Shown here: positions 35,860 through 45,432 of the stretch, one piece after another
How positions within the stretch are numbered: the stretch's first letter is position 1
How the letters are laid out: the number at the start of each line of letters is the position of its first letter
Assembly (NCBI GenBank): GCA_946482515.1
Contig: CAMLRS010000006.1
Span: forward strand, 1-64,000
Source of the DNA: an uncultured Flavobacteriales bacterium
GTDB taxonomy: Bacteria; Bacteroidota; Bacteroidia; Flavobacteriales; Crocinitomicaceae
Length of the DNA stretch: 64,000 nt
Reading direction: 5' to 3'
The notes under the pieces: generated by a model
Database searches by the model: none
What the model saw: only the letters and a program-made list of their open reading frames with translations
Told to the model about the DNA's origin: nothing
Translations under genes and position numbers: made by a program

Positions 35860-36405
35860 TTAAAAAGGTGTTTCAAAAGTAAGGAAATCCATCGAATCGG
35901 CATCTTTCGCTGAAATTACCGGATCGTTAATTCCCCAGTCGATCTGTAGTGTAGTGTCGTTCCATCGGATACTTCGCTCGTGTTCAGGCGAGTAATAATC
36001 GGTGCATTTGTAAGCGAAAACGGTGTCGTCTTCGAGGCTCAGGAATCCGTGTGCAAAACCCGCCGGGATCCATAATTGCTGCTTGTTTTCAGCTGAAAGC
36101 TCTACTTTGATATGCTGGCCGAAAGTTGCGGAAGCCTGGCGTAAATCCACCACCACATCCAGCGCTGCACCTTTGATCACGCGCACCAGTTTCCCCTGTG
36201 CTTTTGGCGGAAGCTGAAAATGCAGCCCGCGGAGCACGTTGCGATGGGAACGGGATTCATTGTCCTGAACGAACGTAACCGGATAGCCTGTCGCCTGGTC
36301 AAAAACCGCCTGGTTAAAGCTTTCGAAAAAAGCGCCGCGATCGTCTGTAAAGGTACGCGGTGTCAGCAGGAGCAATCCCGGAATATGCAGAGTCGTTACC
36401 AGCAT
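35860..36405 (-). CDS. rfbC: dTDP-4-dehydrorhamnose 3,5-epimerase
   Basis: 181 residues, normal length. The cupin fold carries the catalytic His in VLRGLHFQ and the second His/Tyr site in WIPAGFAHGFLSLED and YKCTDYYSPEHE. It epimerises dTDP-4-keto-6-deoxyglucose on the route to dTDP-L-rhamnose. rfbB is in the plus arm; rfbA and rfbD are not in the window. The gap to wzc is 3 bp. Confidence 0.93.
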   Translation of the reverse strand: MLVTTLHIPGLLLLTPRTFTDDRGAFFESFNQAVFDQATGYPVTFVQDNESRSHRNVLRGLHFQLPPKAQGKLVRVIKGAALDVVVDLRQASATFGQHIKVELSAENKQQLWIPAGFAHGFLSLEDDTVFAYKCTDYYSPEHERSIRWNDTTLQIDWGINDPVISAKDADSMDFLTFETPF

Positions 36406-36408
36406 GTA

Positions 36409-38775
36409 TTATCGGCGTTTCTTTTTCGATGATTTGTCGTCATCGTCGTAATAATCATAGCCGTATCCGTAGCCATAGCCGTATCCATAGCCATACCCGC
36501 CGCCCTGGCCGAGCTTGGTACCGTTTAGGATGACGTTCAGGTGCTCGATCTGGCGCATATCGAAGAGCTCTTTCACGCGGTTGGCGAAGATCCGTTTGGA
36601 GTAATGCGATTTGAAAATGTAGATCGGCACGTCGGCGTTCGACAGGATTTTAACACCGTCAGTCACCAGCCCCACAGGTGGATTATCGATTACCACGACC
36701 TCGTAGCGTTGTTTGAGCTCCTCGAGTAGATCTTCAAACCCCTGGCTGAGAATCAGCTCGGATGGATTCGGCGGGATGGGTCCTGCGGTGATGAAATCGA
36801 GGTTTTCGATGTCCGAATGGTGAATGCATTCATCGAGGGAAACTTTCCGGATGATGAGGTTACTGATACCGCTGATGTTTGGAGCATTGAAGCCCAAATG
36901 GACTTTCGGCTTGCGAAGGTCGAGGTCGATCACCACGGTTTTCTTGCCCGAAAGCGCAATAATTCCGGCCAGGTTCAGTGCCACGAAGGTTTTTCCTTCA
37001 CCGGAAATAGACGACGAAATGGCGATGACACGGGCATTGGCGTTCACAAAGCTGAGGTTGGTACGAATGCTCCGCATCGCTTCGGCGATAATGGATTTCG
37101 GCGCTTCGTGAACCATCAGCTGCGAGAATTCGTTGGCGTTCTTCAGCAAAGGAACGTTGCCGAGGATGGTTGCGCGTTCCGGCAGCAGCGATTTGAGGTC
37201 TTCTACGGAATTGATCTCGTTGAACGTGACGTATTTAAACAGGAGTACGCCAAAACCGATGATCGTTCCGATGAAAATAAAACCGGCGTATACCAGCTTA
37301 CGGTTCGGGCTCACCGGCGCGTAGCTCATCGTGGCTTCGTTCAGTACGCGGTTGTTGGATGCGTAACCGGCGTTGGAAATGGAATAGAGCACTTTTTTCT
37401 CCATCAGGAGCGTGTAGTATTCTTCGTGCAGGTCCTGTAATGATTTCAGGCGGTTGTATTCCATTTTCTTCTCCGGCAGGTTGAAGTACTCGCTCTCAAA
37501 TTCACCGATCTTTGAACGAATGGTCTTGGCGTTATTGATCAGTCGTTCCTGGATCACTTCCACGCTTCGGCGGATAGCCTGGATTTTACTCTGGATGCGC
37601 TGGTTGATGCTTTTGATCTCGGCGTGTTCGTCGGTCACTTCAAACAACAGGTCTTCCTTGCGCTCCAGCATGGCGTGCAGGTCCTGGATCTGTTTGGTTA
37701 GCGAAGTTTCGAAGCTTTTGCCGAGCATTTCCGGGATCAGACGGTAAATTTCCAGTCGGTTCGGTTCGTTGCGCAATTTGCTGGCAACCAGTTGAAGCGT
37801 CGCTAATTCGCCTTCGATCTCGAAGAGCTGATCCTGGAACTTGTCCATGTTTTCTGTGAGCGAAAGTCCGATGTTTTCCGGATCGGGCAGGTTGGCATTT
37901 CGCTGGAAAGTCGTGAGGCTGTCTTTCGATTGCTGCAAGCCATCGGAAATGGAATCCAGCTGCATATTGATAAACGACAGGATGTTTTCGGCACTTTTCC
38001 GCTTCATTTCCTCGTCGTAGCTGAAGAACGCCCGTGCTACCGCATCCACGATATCGTGGCACAGCTCGGGATTGTAGCCTTTGTAAAGGATCTGTACGGT
38101 TTTCGCTTCTTCGTCGACCGGAATGATCTCGAGATTGGAAATCAGGCGGCTGACCAGCGATTGCTTGTTGTTGAAGGTGAAATACAGATCGTTTTCGGCA
38201 TCGTCTTCTTTCATGCTTTGCAGGCTCGGAACCTTCAGCATGATGTCGAAATGCTCGTTGGTGATGCGTGTGTTGACCGGTCGCACCAGGTTGTAGTTTT
38301 TCCCGTTGTGCTGGTAAGAAAGCCGGACTTTGTTGCCGGTCAGCTCTACGTTAATCGGCACATCGCAAAGACTGCTGTCGCGGATTTCGTAGGGTTGTAC
38401 GTTGAAACTGCTCTGGTGGTATTTTTCCTCCGTCAGGATGCGGCCCTTGGAATAAAGGCTCACTTCCATGTTCAGGCGCTGGATGGCCATGTTGAAGAGT
38501 AATTCCGACCGCAGGAGCTCGATTTCCGAAGAAATGCTGGTTTTGGTATTGATGTTCTCGAGCTCGATGATTTCCTTTCCCTGGTCTTTTTCAGCCAGCT
38601 GGATCACGATATTGGACTCGTAAACCGGTTTCGTGTAGCGAAGGTAAATGAAAGCGATCGCCGCAAAAAAACCGATGAACAGCAGCGGCCACCACCAAAA
38701 CCGTCTCAGGATCGTCGAAACGATGATCGGATTGTAGTCCTTATTAATAATGATCTTCGACTGGTTGACGTTCAC
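36409..38775 (-). CDS. wzc: Exopolysaccharide tyrosine autokinase / chain-length protein (Wzc)
   Basis: 788 residues. Two membrane helices (about 30-48 and 500-520) frame a long periplasmic coiled-coil domain (Wzz-like). The cytoplasmic BY-kinase has Walker A SGEGKT (about 585-592), Walker A' VIDLDLRKP and Walker B VVIDNPPVG. The C-terminus is a tyrosine-rich tail of Tyr-Gly repeats ending DYYDDDD, the autophosphorylation cluster. It controls export with Wza, whose stop lies directly before it; CpsB at 54645 is the likely phosphatase. Confidence 0.94.
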   Translation of the reverse strand: MNVNQSKIIINKDYNPIIVSTILRRFWWWPLLFIGFFAAIAFIYLRYTKPVYESNIVIQLAEKDQGKEIIELENINTKTSISSEIELLRSELLFNMAIQRLNMEVSLYSKGRILTEEKYHQSSFNVQPYEIRDSSLCDVPINVELTGNKVRLSYQHNGKNYNLVRPVNTRITNEHFDIMLKVPSLQSMKEDDAENDLYFTFNNKQSLVSRLISNLEIIPVDEEAKTVQILYKGYNPELCHDIVDAVARAFFSYDEEMKRKSAENILSFINMQLDSISDGLQQSKDSLTTFQRNANLPDPENIGLSLTENMDKFQDQLFEIEGELATLQLVASKLRNEPNRLEIYRLIPEMLGKSFETSLTKQIQDLHAMLERKEDLLFEVTDEHAEIKSINQRIQSKIQAIRRSVEVIQERLINNAKTIRSKIGEFESEYFNLPEKKMEYNRLKSLQDLHEEYYTLLMEKKVLYSISNAGYASNNRVLNEATMSYAPVSPNRKLVYAGFIFIGTIIGFGVLLFKYVTFNEINSVEDLKSLLPERATILGNVPLLKNANEFSQLMVHEAPKSIIAEAMRSIRTNLSFVNANARVIAISSSISGEGKTFVALNLAGIIALSGKKTVVIDLDLRKPKVHLGFNAPNISGISNLIIRKVSLDECIHHSDIENLDFITAGPIPPNPSELILSQGFEDLLEELKQRYEVVVIDNPPVGLVTDGVKILSNADVPIYIFKSHYSKRIFANRVKELFDMRQIEHLNVILNGTKLGQGGGYGYGYGYGYGYGYDYYDDDDKSSKKKRR

Positions 38776-39534
38776 TTACTTGACAGTTGAGATGACGGTA
38801 AATATAATGAGTGCGCTGGAAAGAAGCGATACGATCGGTGCGGCTTCGGCCACCACTTCTTTGGTCAGCTGCTCGGAAGGCTCTACATAAATATAGTCGT
38901 TGGCCTGCACGATGATGTCGGCGTATTTGAGTCCTTCGATGGTTGACATATCCAATATGAACACTTCGCGCTTGCCGTTGACCTGGCGCATGATCTTCAC
39001 CCGGTCGGCACGTCCGCGATCAGCGATACCGCCCGCTTGTGCAATGGCTTCCATCAATGTGGTGTTGCTGTTTTGCAATGGAACCACTTTCGCGTCACTG
39101 CCGCTTCCCGGGAAAACGATAACGCGCTGGTTGGTAATTTTCAACTGCACGAACGGATCCTGGTATTCTTTGGAATACAGCACAGCCAGCGTGTCTTCGC
39201 ATTCGTGAATGGTCAGCCCTTCCACTTTGATCTGCCCGATCACAGGCAATTCGGCTGTTCCGTCCTGGCGAACAAGGTATTCCGGGGGATTGGACTGTCC
39301 GGCGCCTTTGTCCATTCCGGCCATTTGCTCCACGATTTGCTGTCCGCCATTGGTATACAGGATGAACGTAAACTTATCGTCGTGGGAAATGGTGTATTCC
39401 GCTGCGGGTTGGAACAGGATACTGTCGGATGCCGTATCGACTCCTTTTGGCGTACGGAACATAAGGTTCTCATTCACGCCGCAGGAAGTGAGCATCAGTA
39501 ATAGGAAAGCACATCCGAATACAAGTCTTTTCAT
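38776..39534 (-). CDS. wza: Polysaccharide export outer-membrane lipoprotein (Wza-like)
   Basis: 252 residues with a lipobox (LMLTSC, about Cys18). A polysaccharide-export domain (YTISHDDKFTFILYT, LVRQDGTAELPVIGQIKVEG) is followed by one SLBB-like segment (RVIVFPGSGSDAKVVPL) and a C-terminal hydrophobic stretch (about 232-250). It forms the outer-membrane channel with Wzc. The stop of the upstream GT gene overlaps it by 4 bp. Confidence 0.92.
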   Translation of the reverse strand: MKRLVFGCAFLLLMLTSCGVNENLMFRTPKGVDTASDSILFQPAAEYTISHDDKFTFILYTNGGQQIVEQMAGMDKGAGQSNPPEYLVRQDGTAELPVIGQIKVEGLTIHECEDTLAVLYSKEYQDPFVQLKITNQRVIVFPGSGSDAKVVPLQNSNTTLMEAIAQAGGIADRGRADRVKIMRQVNGKREVFILDMSTIEGLKYADIIVQANDYIYVEPSEQLTKEVVAEAAPIVSLLSSALIIFTVISTVK

Positions 39535-40763
39535 GCGTTTTTGCGCTTTTTTGCAAGCAGGCTGCGGTAGTACTCCGCCATGTTGCCGGCCAGTGTTGTA
39601 TAGTTAAATTGTTCTTCTACGAACTTCCATCCATTTTGTGACAGTTCGGAGCGAATTTTTTTTTCGGTGATGAGCAAGCCGAGCTTTTCAGCGAATGCCA
39701 ATGGGTCTTTTTTCGGCACCACGAACCCGGTTTTTCCTTCGCTGACGATGTCGCGCACGCCGCCTACATCGGTCGATATGACAGGTAAATCGCAGGCTTG
39801 CGCTTCGATCAGGCTCACCGGCGTTCCTTCGTTATCGGAAGTGAGGCAAATAATATCCATTCCGGCATTAAAAGTTGCAATGTCGGTGATCCAGGAAGTC
39901 ATTTCGATCTGTATGCCGTGTCGTTCGTTCAGCTCCTGCACTTTGGTTTCGATCCACGGACGTTCGCTGCCGTCGCCCACAATGAAATAACGTGCGCGAA
40001 TGCCCTGTGTTGCCAAGCGTTCCACCACTTCGAGGAACAAACCGTGATTTTTGATCGGCGCCAGCCGTCCGATGATGGCTACGGCCACTTCGTCTTCCTC
40101 AAGCCGATAGCGTTCACGGGTCGTAGCTCGTTTTTCGGCCAGGTTCTCCCGGAATTTCCCGAGATCGAATCCCAGCGGGATCACGGTGATCTTTTCAGAT
40201 GGGCAGATGCGGTGTTCCAGCGCCAGTTCCTGCTTTTGCAGCGGACTGATGGCAATAATGCCGTCGGAGAAGCGCGCCAGTCTTCGTTCGATGAATTTGT
40301 ACAGCCGCGTTTTCAGCGTCCCGAAGTAAGAATGGAACACGTGGCCGTGATACGTATGAACGATCACCGGAACGTTGCAGGCTTTGGCTGCTTTTCGGCC
40401 GAGTGCCCCAGCTTTTGCGGCATGCGTATGAACGATATCGGGCTGGTATTCCTGAATGATCTGTTTGAGCTTTTTATAGGCCGCACGATCGGAAGTCACA
40501 TCGGGCAACCGTTTCATTTCGGCAATCAGCACAGGCTCTACGCCATAGCTTTGAGGGATGTGGAGCGAGTCCCGTTCGTCAGGCTCGGGTAAGCCGCCTA
40601 CCAGTAAGGTTTCAAATTCATCCGGCAGGAAACGGGTCAGGAATGTCGCATTGTAGGTCGGCCCGCCAATGTTGAACCGGTTGATGATACGCAACACCTT
40701 TACTTTTCCCTCCGCCGCGGCGGAAGGAAGGACTTTATCCTGTATGTTCGATTGCGCACTCAT
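39531..40763 (-). CDS. GT4-family glycosyltransferase
   Basis: 410 residues. It has a GT-B fold with N-terminal NRFNIGGPTYNATFL, middle HTHAAKAGALGRKAA and C-terminal donor-site TSDNEGTPVSLIEAQACDLPVI (E-x7-E region). It likely adds one sugar in exopolysaccharide repeat synthesis. The start at 40763 is two bases after the asnB stop; an open frame extends back over asnB without support. Codons near the start contain a perfect palindrome TCCGCCGCGGCGGA (40711-40724). Confidence 0.9.
   Translation of the reverse strand: MSAQSNIQDKVLPSAAAEGKVKVLRIINRFNIGGPTYNATFLTRFLPDEFETLLVGGLPEPDERDSLHIPQSYGVEPVLIAEMKRLPDVTSDRAAYKKLKQIIQEYQPDIVHTHAAKAGALGRKAAKACNVPVIVHTYHGHVFHSYFGTLKTRLYKFIERRLARFSDGIIAISPLQKQELALEHRICPSEKITVIPLGFDLGKFRENLAEKRATTRERYRLEEDEVAVAIIGRLAPIKNHGLFLEVVERLATQGIRARYFIVGDGSERPWIETKVQELNERHGIQIEMTSWITDIATFNAGMDIICLTSDNEGTPVSLIEAQACDLPVISTDVGGVRDIVSEGKTGFVVPKKDPLAFAEKLGLLITEKKIRSELSQNGWKFVEEQFNYTTLAGNMAEYYRSLLAKKRKNA
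40711..40724. repeat. Mini-palindrome inside the GT4 coding region
   Basis: TCCGCCGCGGCGGA is a perfect 14-bp palindrome of the same CYGCC-n-GGCRG type as those in the intergenic elements, here encoding Ser-Ala-Ala-Ala in the variable N-terminus of the glycosyltransferase. Confidence 0.6.
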
Positions 40764-40765
40764 GT

Positions 40766-42649
40766 TTATTGTTTTCTTTCTTCGAAAGGACTTGTCAGTT
40801 GTTTCATCCGGTCGTACCAGTGCTGGAAAACGATGTATGCCCAGGCCGTAGTCGCAACGGTGGATGAGGTGTGTGTATGTAATTTCCGGAATTGCTCTTT
40901 TACCGCCGCCGGCTGAAACAATCCCTGGTTGGCGATATACGCCGGATCTGTCCAATGTGGATGTGCCGATTCCATATTCGCTGCACGGAGCCAGCTTTGC
41001 AATGGTACTTCAAAACCGTGTTTCGGACGGTTGAACACGTCTTCGGGCAGCAACGTCCGGAAGGCGTCTTTCAGGATGCGCTTGCCGGTTTTACCGTCGT
41101 TTTTCCAGTCGGCCGGAAGGCTGTTGACTAAATGCACTAGGTCTTCGTCGAGGAAAGGCGTGCGCACTTCCAGCGAATGCCGCATGCTCATCAGGTCGGT
41201 TTTTTTGAGCATATCGCCGGGCAGTACCAGCAGTTGGTCGAGCAGCAGGAAGTTGTTCAGCGAGCTCACCGTTTTCGGCAGCTGCAATTGGAAAGGCGCC
41301 GGTTGTTCCAGCAGTTGCTCGGGAACTTCCATGCCCACCATCGCCGCCAGGAAATGGTATTGTTCGGGCCAGTCGTAGCGGAGCAATTGCCCCATGCGAC
41401 CGATCTGGCGCAATTTATTGGAAAAACGGCTTTCACGGCTTTGTCCGGGCGAAAAACGCAGCAACGGACTCACGACTTTTCGCTGCCAGCTGCCCATGTT
41501 CTGCACGCGGTGAAAGGCTTTGTGCTTGTTGTAGCCGGCAAACAGCTCGTCGGCACCGTCGCCGGAAAGACTTACCCGTAAATGACGCGACGTTTCGCGC
41601 GCCAGGAAATACATGGCGATCGCCGACGCATCGGCAAAAGGCTCGTCGAATGAGGAAAGCACGTCGTCCAGCTCTCCGATCACGCGCTGTTCTTCCAGGC
41701 GGATTTCGGTATGTTGTGTGCCGATGTATTGCGCAATCCGCTGGGCGAATGGCCCTTCGTCGAGCAGGCTGTTGCCTTCGAAAGCAATGGAAAAAGTTTG
41801 CAGCGATGAGCGCTGTTCATGTGCCAGTGCCGTAACGATCGAGCTGTCGACACCGCCGCTGAGAAAAGTTCCGAGCGGAACATCGGCTTCGAGCTGCGAA
41901 TGAACGGCTTGGCGAACAGCGTCGCGGACCGCGGTTATTCCGTGATCGTACGATTCCGGTGCTTCGCGCTGATCTTTGGGGTCCCAGAAAGCTGCCAGCG
42001 TACTTTCCCGGCCTTTGATCTCGAGGTAATGTCCCGGCAGCAATCGCTGAACGGATTCCACCATCGTCATGGATCCCGGAACGTAGGAATAGGTGAAATA
42101 CGCCGTGAGCGCCGCTTCGTCGATTTCGAACGGAATGCCGTTGGCCAGCAAAACCGGCAGCTCGCTGGCAAAATACACGCCGTCGGGACGAATGGCATAC
42201 AACAACGGGTTGATACCCATGGAATCGCGTGCCAGCAGCAAACGATCCTCTTTGGTGTCGTAAAACGCGAACGCAAAACAGCCGTGCAGATCGGAAAGAC
42301 CGGCTTTCCCTTTGACGATCAGCCAGTAAAGCAATACTTCGGTGTCTGAAGTGGTTTCGAAACGGTAACCAAGTTTCGAGAGTACGTTCTTCAAGAAACG
42401 ATGGTTGTAAATCTCGCCGTTGAAAACAAGGACGTAACGCCCCGAAGGATCGGAGAATGGTTGGTTTGAACGTGGATCGGGATCGATGATCGCCAGCCGG
42501 TTGTGGCCCAGCAATGCGGAGCCGTATGTGCCAGCCTGCTGATGATCCGGCCCGCGGTGGTGTTGCAGCGCCAGCGCCTTTTCGAAGCGTTCGACGGAAG
42601 ATATTGTAGCCGCCGTGTTAAAAAGTTTTATGCCTGCAATTCCGCACAC
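40766..42649 (-). CDS. asnB: Asparagine synthetase-type glutamine amidotransferase (AsnB)
   Basis: 627 residues. The N-terminal class II glutaminase domain begins Met-Cys-Gly-Ile, with Cys2 as the nucleophile; this fixes the start at the GTG at 42649. The synthetase domain has the PP-loop SGGVDSS (about 264-270) and SGDGADELFAGY. Such enzymes in polysaccharide clusters are thought to amidate uronic acids rather than make asparagine; here the plus arm makes uronic acid sugars. It heads the minus-strand arm; TAAATTCG just upstream is a weak -7 box. Confidence 0.92.
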   Translation of the reverse strand: MCGIAGIKLFNTAATISSVERFEKALALQHHRGPDHQQAGTYGSALLGHNRLAIIDPDPRSNQPFSDPSGRYVLVFNGEIYNHRFLKNVLSKLGYRFETTSDTEVLLYWLIVKGKAGLSDLHGCFAFAFYDTKEDRLLLARDSMGINPLLYAIRPDGVYFASELPVLLANGIPFEIDEAALTAYFTYSYVPGSMTMVESVQRLLPGHYLEIKGRESTLAAFWDPKDQREAPESYDHGITAVRDAVRQAVHSQLEADVPLGTFLSGGVDSSIVTALAHEQRSSLQTFSIAFEGNSLLDEGPFAQRIAQYIGTQHTEIRLEEQRVIGELDDVLSSFDEPFADASAIAMYFLARETSRHLRVSLSGDGADELFAGYNKHKAFHRVQNMGSWQRKVVSPLLRFSPGQSRESRFSNKLRQIGRMGQLLRYDWPEQYHFLAAMVGMEVPEQLLEQPAPFQLQLPKTVSSLNNFLLLDQLLVLPGDMLKKTDLMSMRHSLEVRTPFLDEDLVHLVNSLPADWKNDGKTGKRILKDAFRTLLPEDVFNRPKHGFEVPLQSWLRAANMESAHPHWTDPAYIANQGLFQPAAVKEQFRKLHTHTSSTVATTAWAYIVFQHWYDRMKQLTSPFEERKQ

Positions 42650-42799
42650 AGCACGAATTTACCCAATTTTAACTGGAATTCGACAGAAAGGTCCGTGTTT
42701 TGATTGTATGGCATTAAAATACGTGATCCGGATAAAGAATTAAAGTGATTTCGAATTGATTATCGGTTGCTGCGGCGATCAGCTTTTCATACATACAAT

Positions 42800-44272
42800 A
42801 TGTTGTTCCAACGTCTTTGTTTACTCCTTCTGACCGCCTGCGGGTTGATCGCACCGCGGTCTTTTGCCCAGGATACGCTGGTACAGCAGGCCATCGATAC
42901 CTTTTCGGCCGATCCGGTGTTTGCCAATGCTTCCGTGGGTTTCCTGGCCATCGATTGCGCTACCGGGCAGGTCATTGCCTCCAAAAATCCGGATGTTTGC
43001 CTGTCGCCGGCTTCTACGGTAAAGCTTTTCTCGACCGCAACAGCGCTGGAAACATTGGGGAAAGATTACGCGCCCAAAACGCGGCTGTACATCGACGGAC
43101 AGATCACCGACAGCACGCTGAACGGCAATCTCTGGATCCGCGGCGGTGGCGATGCTTCGCTGGGCAGTAAATACTACAACGAAGAAGGTACAGAAAGCAG
43201 CTTCCTGGAAGCCTGGGCGGATACATTGCTGAGATTGGGAATCAAAACCATTAACGGCGCTGTCATTGCTGATGCATCCGAATTCGGCTACCAGGGCGTT
43301 CCCGACGGCTGGAGCTGGTCGGATATGGGGAATTACTACGGCGCCGGTCCCTCCGGGCTGGTGATCTACGACAACATGCTGAAGTACGTTTTCAAAACCG
43401 GTTATTCACCCGGAACGAAAACCACGCTGCTGGAAACCATTCCGGCTGTTCCCGGATTGCAGTTCCACAACTACGTAAGCTCGGCCGGTTCCGGCGACAA
43501 TTCGTACATCTACGGCGCACCGTATTCGCTCGACCGTTTCGGAACGGGAACGTTGCCCATTCGTTCGCCGCGGTTTGTGGTTAAAGGCAGCCTGCCCGAT
43601 CCGGAATTGCAGTTTGCACAGGAGCTCATGCGCGTGTTGAAAGCACGTGGAATTACGATTCGCGATGCGGCCAAAACTTCTCGCCAGATGCCCTATGAAT
43701 CGGCGTCGATGCGCTATGCGGCCAAACAATTGCTCTACGAACACAAAGGCCGAACGGTCTATTCCATTTCCTGGTGGACGAACATGAAATCTGTGAATTT
43801 ATTCGCCGAAGAGCTGCTTTGTTTGGTCGGCTACGGCTCCAATGGCATTGGCTCCACCGACAACGGTATCGAGCGTTTGGATCGCTACTGGCGTGGGAAA
43901 ATTCCCGTTTCGGGCATGTTCATCAAAGACGGCAGCGGCTTATCGCGCGGCAATGCCATTGCGCCCCGTCATTTCTGCGATCTGCTCAAATACATGAGCA
44001 CCAGCAAGAACTTCGATGCTTATTATTCGACGCTGCCAGTCGCCGGTGTTTCCGGAACGCTTTCCACCGTTTGCAAAAAACAGCCCGCCGAAGGAAAAGT
44101 CCACGCCAAAAGCGGAACCATGAACCGGATCAAATCCTATTGCGGCTACGTGGAAACAGCCGGAGGAAAACGCATCGCCTTTGCGTTCATTGTGAACAAC
44201 TACAACTGTACGAGTGGCAGCGTGGTGGATCGCATGGAACAAGTGTTCAATGCAATGGCTTTGATGCAGTGA
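42800..44272 (+). CDS. dacB: D-alanyl-D-alanine carboxypeptidase/endopeptidase, PBP4 (S13) family
   Basis: 490 residues with a signal peptide (cleavage near SFAQD). It has the active-site triad motifs SxxK (STVK, Ser72), SxN in MKSVNLFAEELL and KSG in HAKSGTMNRI in place of the common KTG. Class C low-mass PBPs trim peptidoglycan stem peptides. The ATG at 42800 gives a proper signal peptide; the frame opens at 42767. A lipoprotein gene overlaps its stop by 4 bp. Confidence 0.92.
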   Translation: MLFQRLCLLLLTACGLIAPRSFAQDTLVQQAIDTFSADPVFANASVGFLAIDCATGQVIASKNPDVCLSPASTVKLFSTATALETLGKDYAPKTRLYIDGQITDSTLNGNLWIRGGGDASLGSKYYNEEGTESSFLEAWADTLLRLGIKTINGAVIADASEFGYQGVPDGWSWSDMGNYYGAGPSGLVIYDNMLKYVFKTGYSPGTKTTLLETIPAVPGLQFHNYVSSAGSGDNSYIYGAPYSLDRFGTGTLPIRSPRFVVKGSLPDPELQFAQELMRVLKARGITIRDAAKTSRQMPYESASMRYAAKQLLYEHKGRTVYSISWWTNMKSVNLFAEELLCLVGYGSNGIGSTDNGIERLDRYWRGKIPVSGMFIKDGSGLSRGNAIAPRHFCDLLKYMSTSKNFDAYYSTLPVAGVSGTLSTVCKKQPAEGKVHAKSGTMNRIKSYCGYVETAGGKRIAFAFIVNNYNCTSGSVVDRMEQVFNAMALMQ

Positions 44273-44712
44273 GCAGCAGGAAATCACTTCTGGCAATGTT
44301 GCTGTTGGTGCATCTCACAGGTTGCATGGTTCCGGATGACCAAACAAATGAACGTGAAGAAGCTGAGGTCAGTCAAATGATGGAGAGTCAAACCCTGACG
44401 ATCGACACGTCCAGAGAATTATTCAGGATAACTACAAAAAAGCGGAAACAATCGGTGAATGTAAAAATCATCCCGCTTGGAACATTTGAATACAGCATTC
44501 AGTACCTGGATTTAACGATTAAAGCCAACGATTTTCCGGTGAAGAAAAACTCCAACGAATCGTTTCAAATCACGCTGCCGAAGGAATTTCAGGAGGAAGA
44601 ATTAGAGATTAAGCTCTATGTAAGCTCTGATCAGCCAATCTACCTGAACAAAAAGCGCTACGACGATTCTACAGCGACTGTTTTCCTGAAAAAACAAACC
44701 ATTGTCTTGTGA
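44269..44712 (+). CDS. Small lipoprotein with GTG start
   Basis: 147 residues. The GTG at 44269 overlaps the dacB stop (GTGA), giving MSSRKSLLAMLLLVHLTGC, a lipobox LTGC at about Cys19. The mature domain has alternating strands (VKIIPLGTFEYSIQYLDLTIKAND, cited by its start) like a small beta-sandwich. No family recognised. The 4-bp overlap suggests coupling with dacB. Confidence 0.7.
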   Translation: MSSRKSLLAMLLLVHLTGCMVPDDQTNEREEAEVSQMMESQTLTIDTSRELFRITTKKRKQSVNVKIIPLGTFEYSIQYLDLTIKANDFPVKKNSNESFQITLPKEFQEEELEIKLYVSSDQPIYLNKKRYDDSTATVFLKKQTIVL

Positions 44713-44760
44713 TGACGAACAGGTGTAACAATTTCTCAAAACGGCATTAGCTAAGGACTT

Positions 44761-45432
44761 ATGAAACACTTTTCCGTTTTCCTGTTTTTGCTGTTTCCCT
44801 TACTGACACACGCCCAGCTGCCAGGCAAAACGTATGTTTTTAAACCGGTCGACGGTTGGCGGGCCTCTGTTTATTTTTACAACGACAGCCTGTTTACACT
44901 CGCCGTAGCTGAGGCTGACAGCCTGGTTGTTGAAACCTTTTTGTATGAGATCGATGCGGAAGGAACACTGCATTACTGCATTCCCAAACAGTCACTGAAT
45001 CCGGTGATCCGAACGTACCGATCGGAAAAGCCACCTGTTGAGCTGCGTTCCGGTGATCGTACGCGCTTGTTCCTGATCAATCCGCTTGACCCGGCCTACT
45101 CCATCAGTGCCCGCTGGGAGCTCTATCTCGACAAACAGCTTATTACTTACGGAGGTGAATACGATCAGCTGGAATTGCAGAACATGAGCCTTCCGGGCGT
45201 GGGTTTTTCACTGAGCTGTTTCAACCGTTTTTACGGAGAAAACCATCTGCTCACGTCGGCTGATTTTTCCGGAAAGGGTGATTATTTCATTATCGAAACG
45301 ATGCTTCCCCCTCTGTTTTTCCAGGTTTATACGGTTGTTCAGCCAGCCAATTTGCAGCACATGGTGCCACTGCAATTTCGGGAAGGAAAACTGATCAATC
45401 CGCTAACACAGCAGCTATGGGAAGAATACTGA
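44761..45432 (+). CDS. Secreted hypothetical protein, member of a paralogous pair
   Basis: 223 residues with a signal peptide (LLTHAQLPGK). Shares layout with the next gene: LPGK/LKGK after the signal, a central W-x-x-Y-V/L-D-x-Q segment (RWELYLDKQLI), F-x-x-FYG, and ADFSGKGDYFII. No family recognised. The two reading frames overlap by 16 bp. Confidence 0.7.
   Translation: MKHFSVFLFLLFPLLTHAQLPGKTYVFKPVDGWRASVYFYNDSLFTLAVAEADSLVVETFLYEIDAEGTLHYCIPKQSLNPVIRTYRSEKPPVELRSGDRTRLFLINPLDPAYSISARWELYLDKQLITYGGEYDQLELQNMSLPGVGFSLSCFNRFYGENHLLTSADFSGKGDYFIIETMLPPLFFQVYTVVQPANLQHMVPLQFREGKLINPLTQQLWEEY

Noticed and set aside
36456..36500. Short regular repeats resembling a CRISPR array
   Set aside because: The 6-base unit is the Tyr-Gly coding tail of wzc, with no spacers and no cas genes nearby.
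43774..44268. N-terminal extension of the small lipoprotein gene through dacB
   Set aside because: The frame overlaps dacB with Arg/Gln-rich noise; the GTG at 44269 gives a proper lipoprotein signal and a 4-bp overlap.
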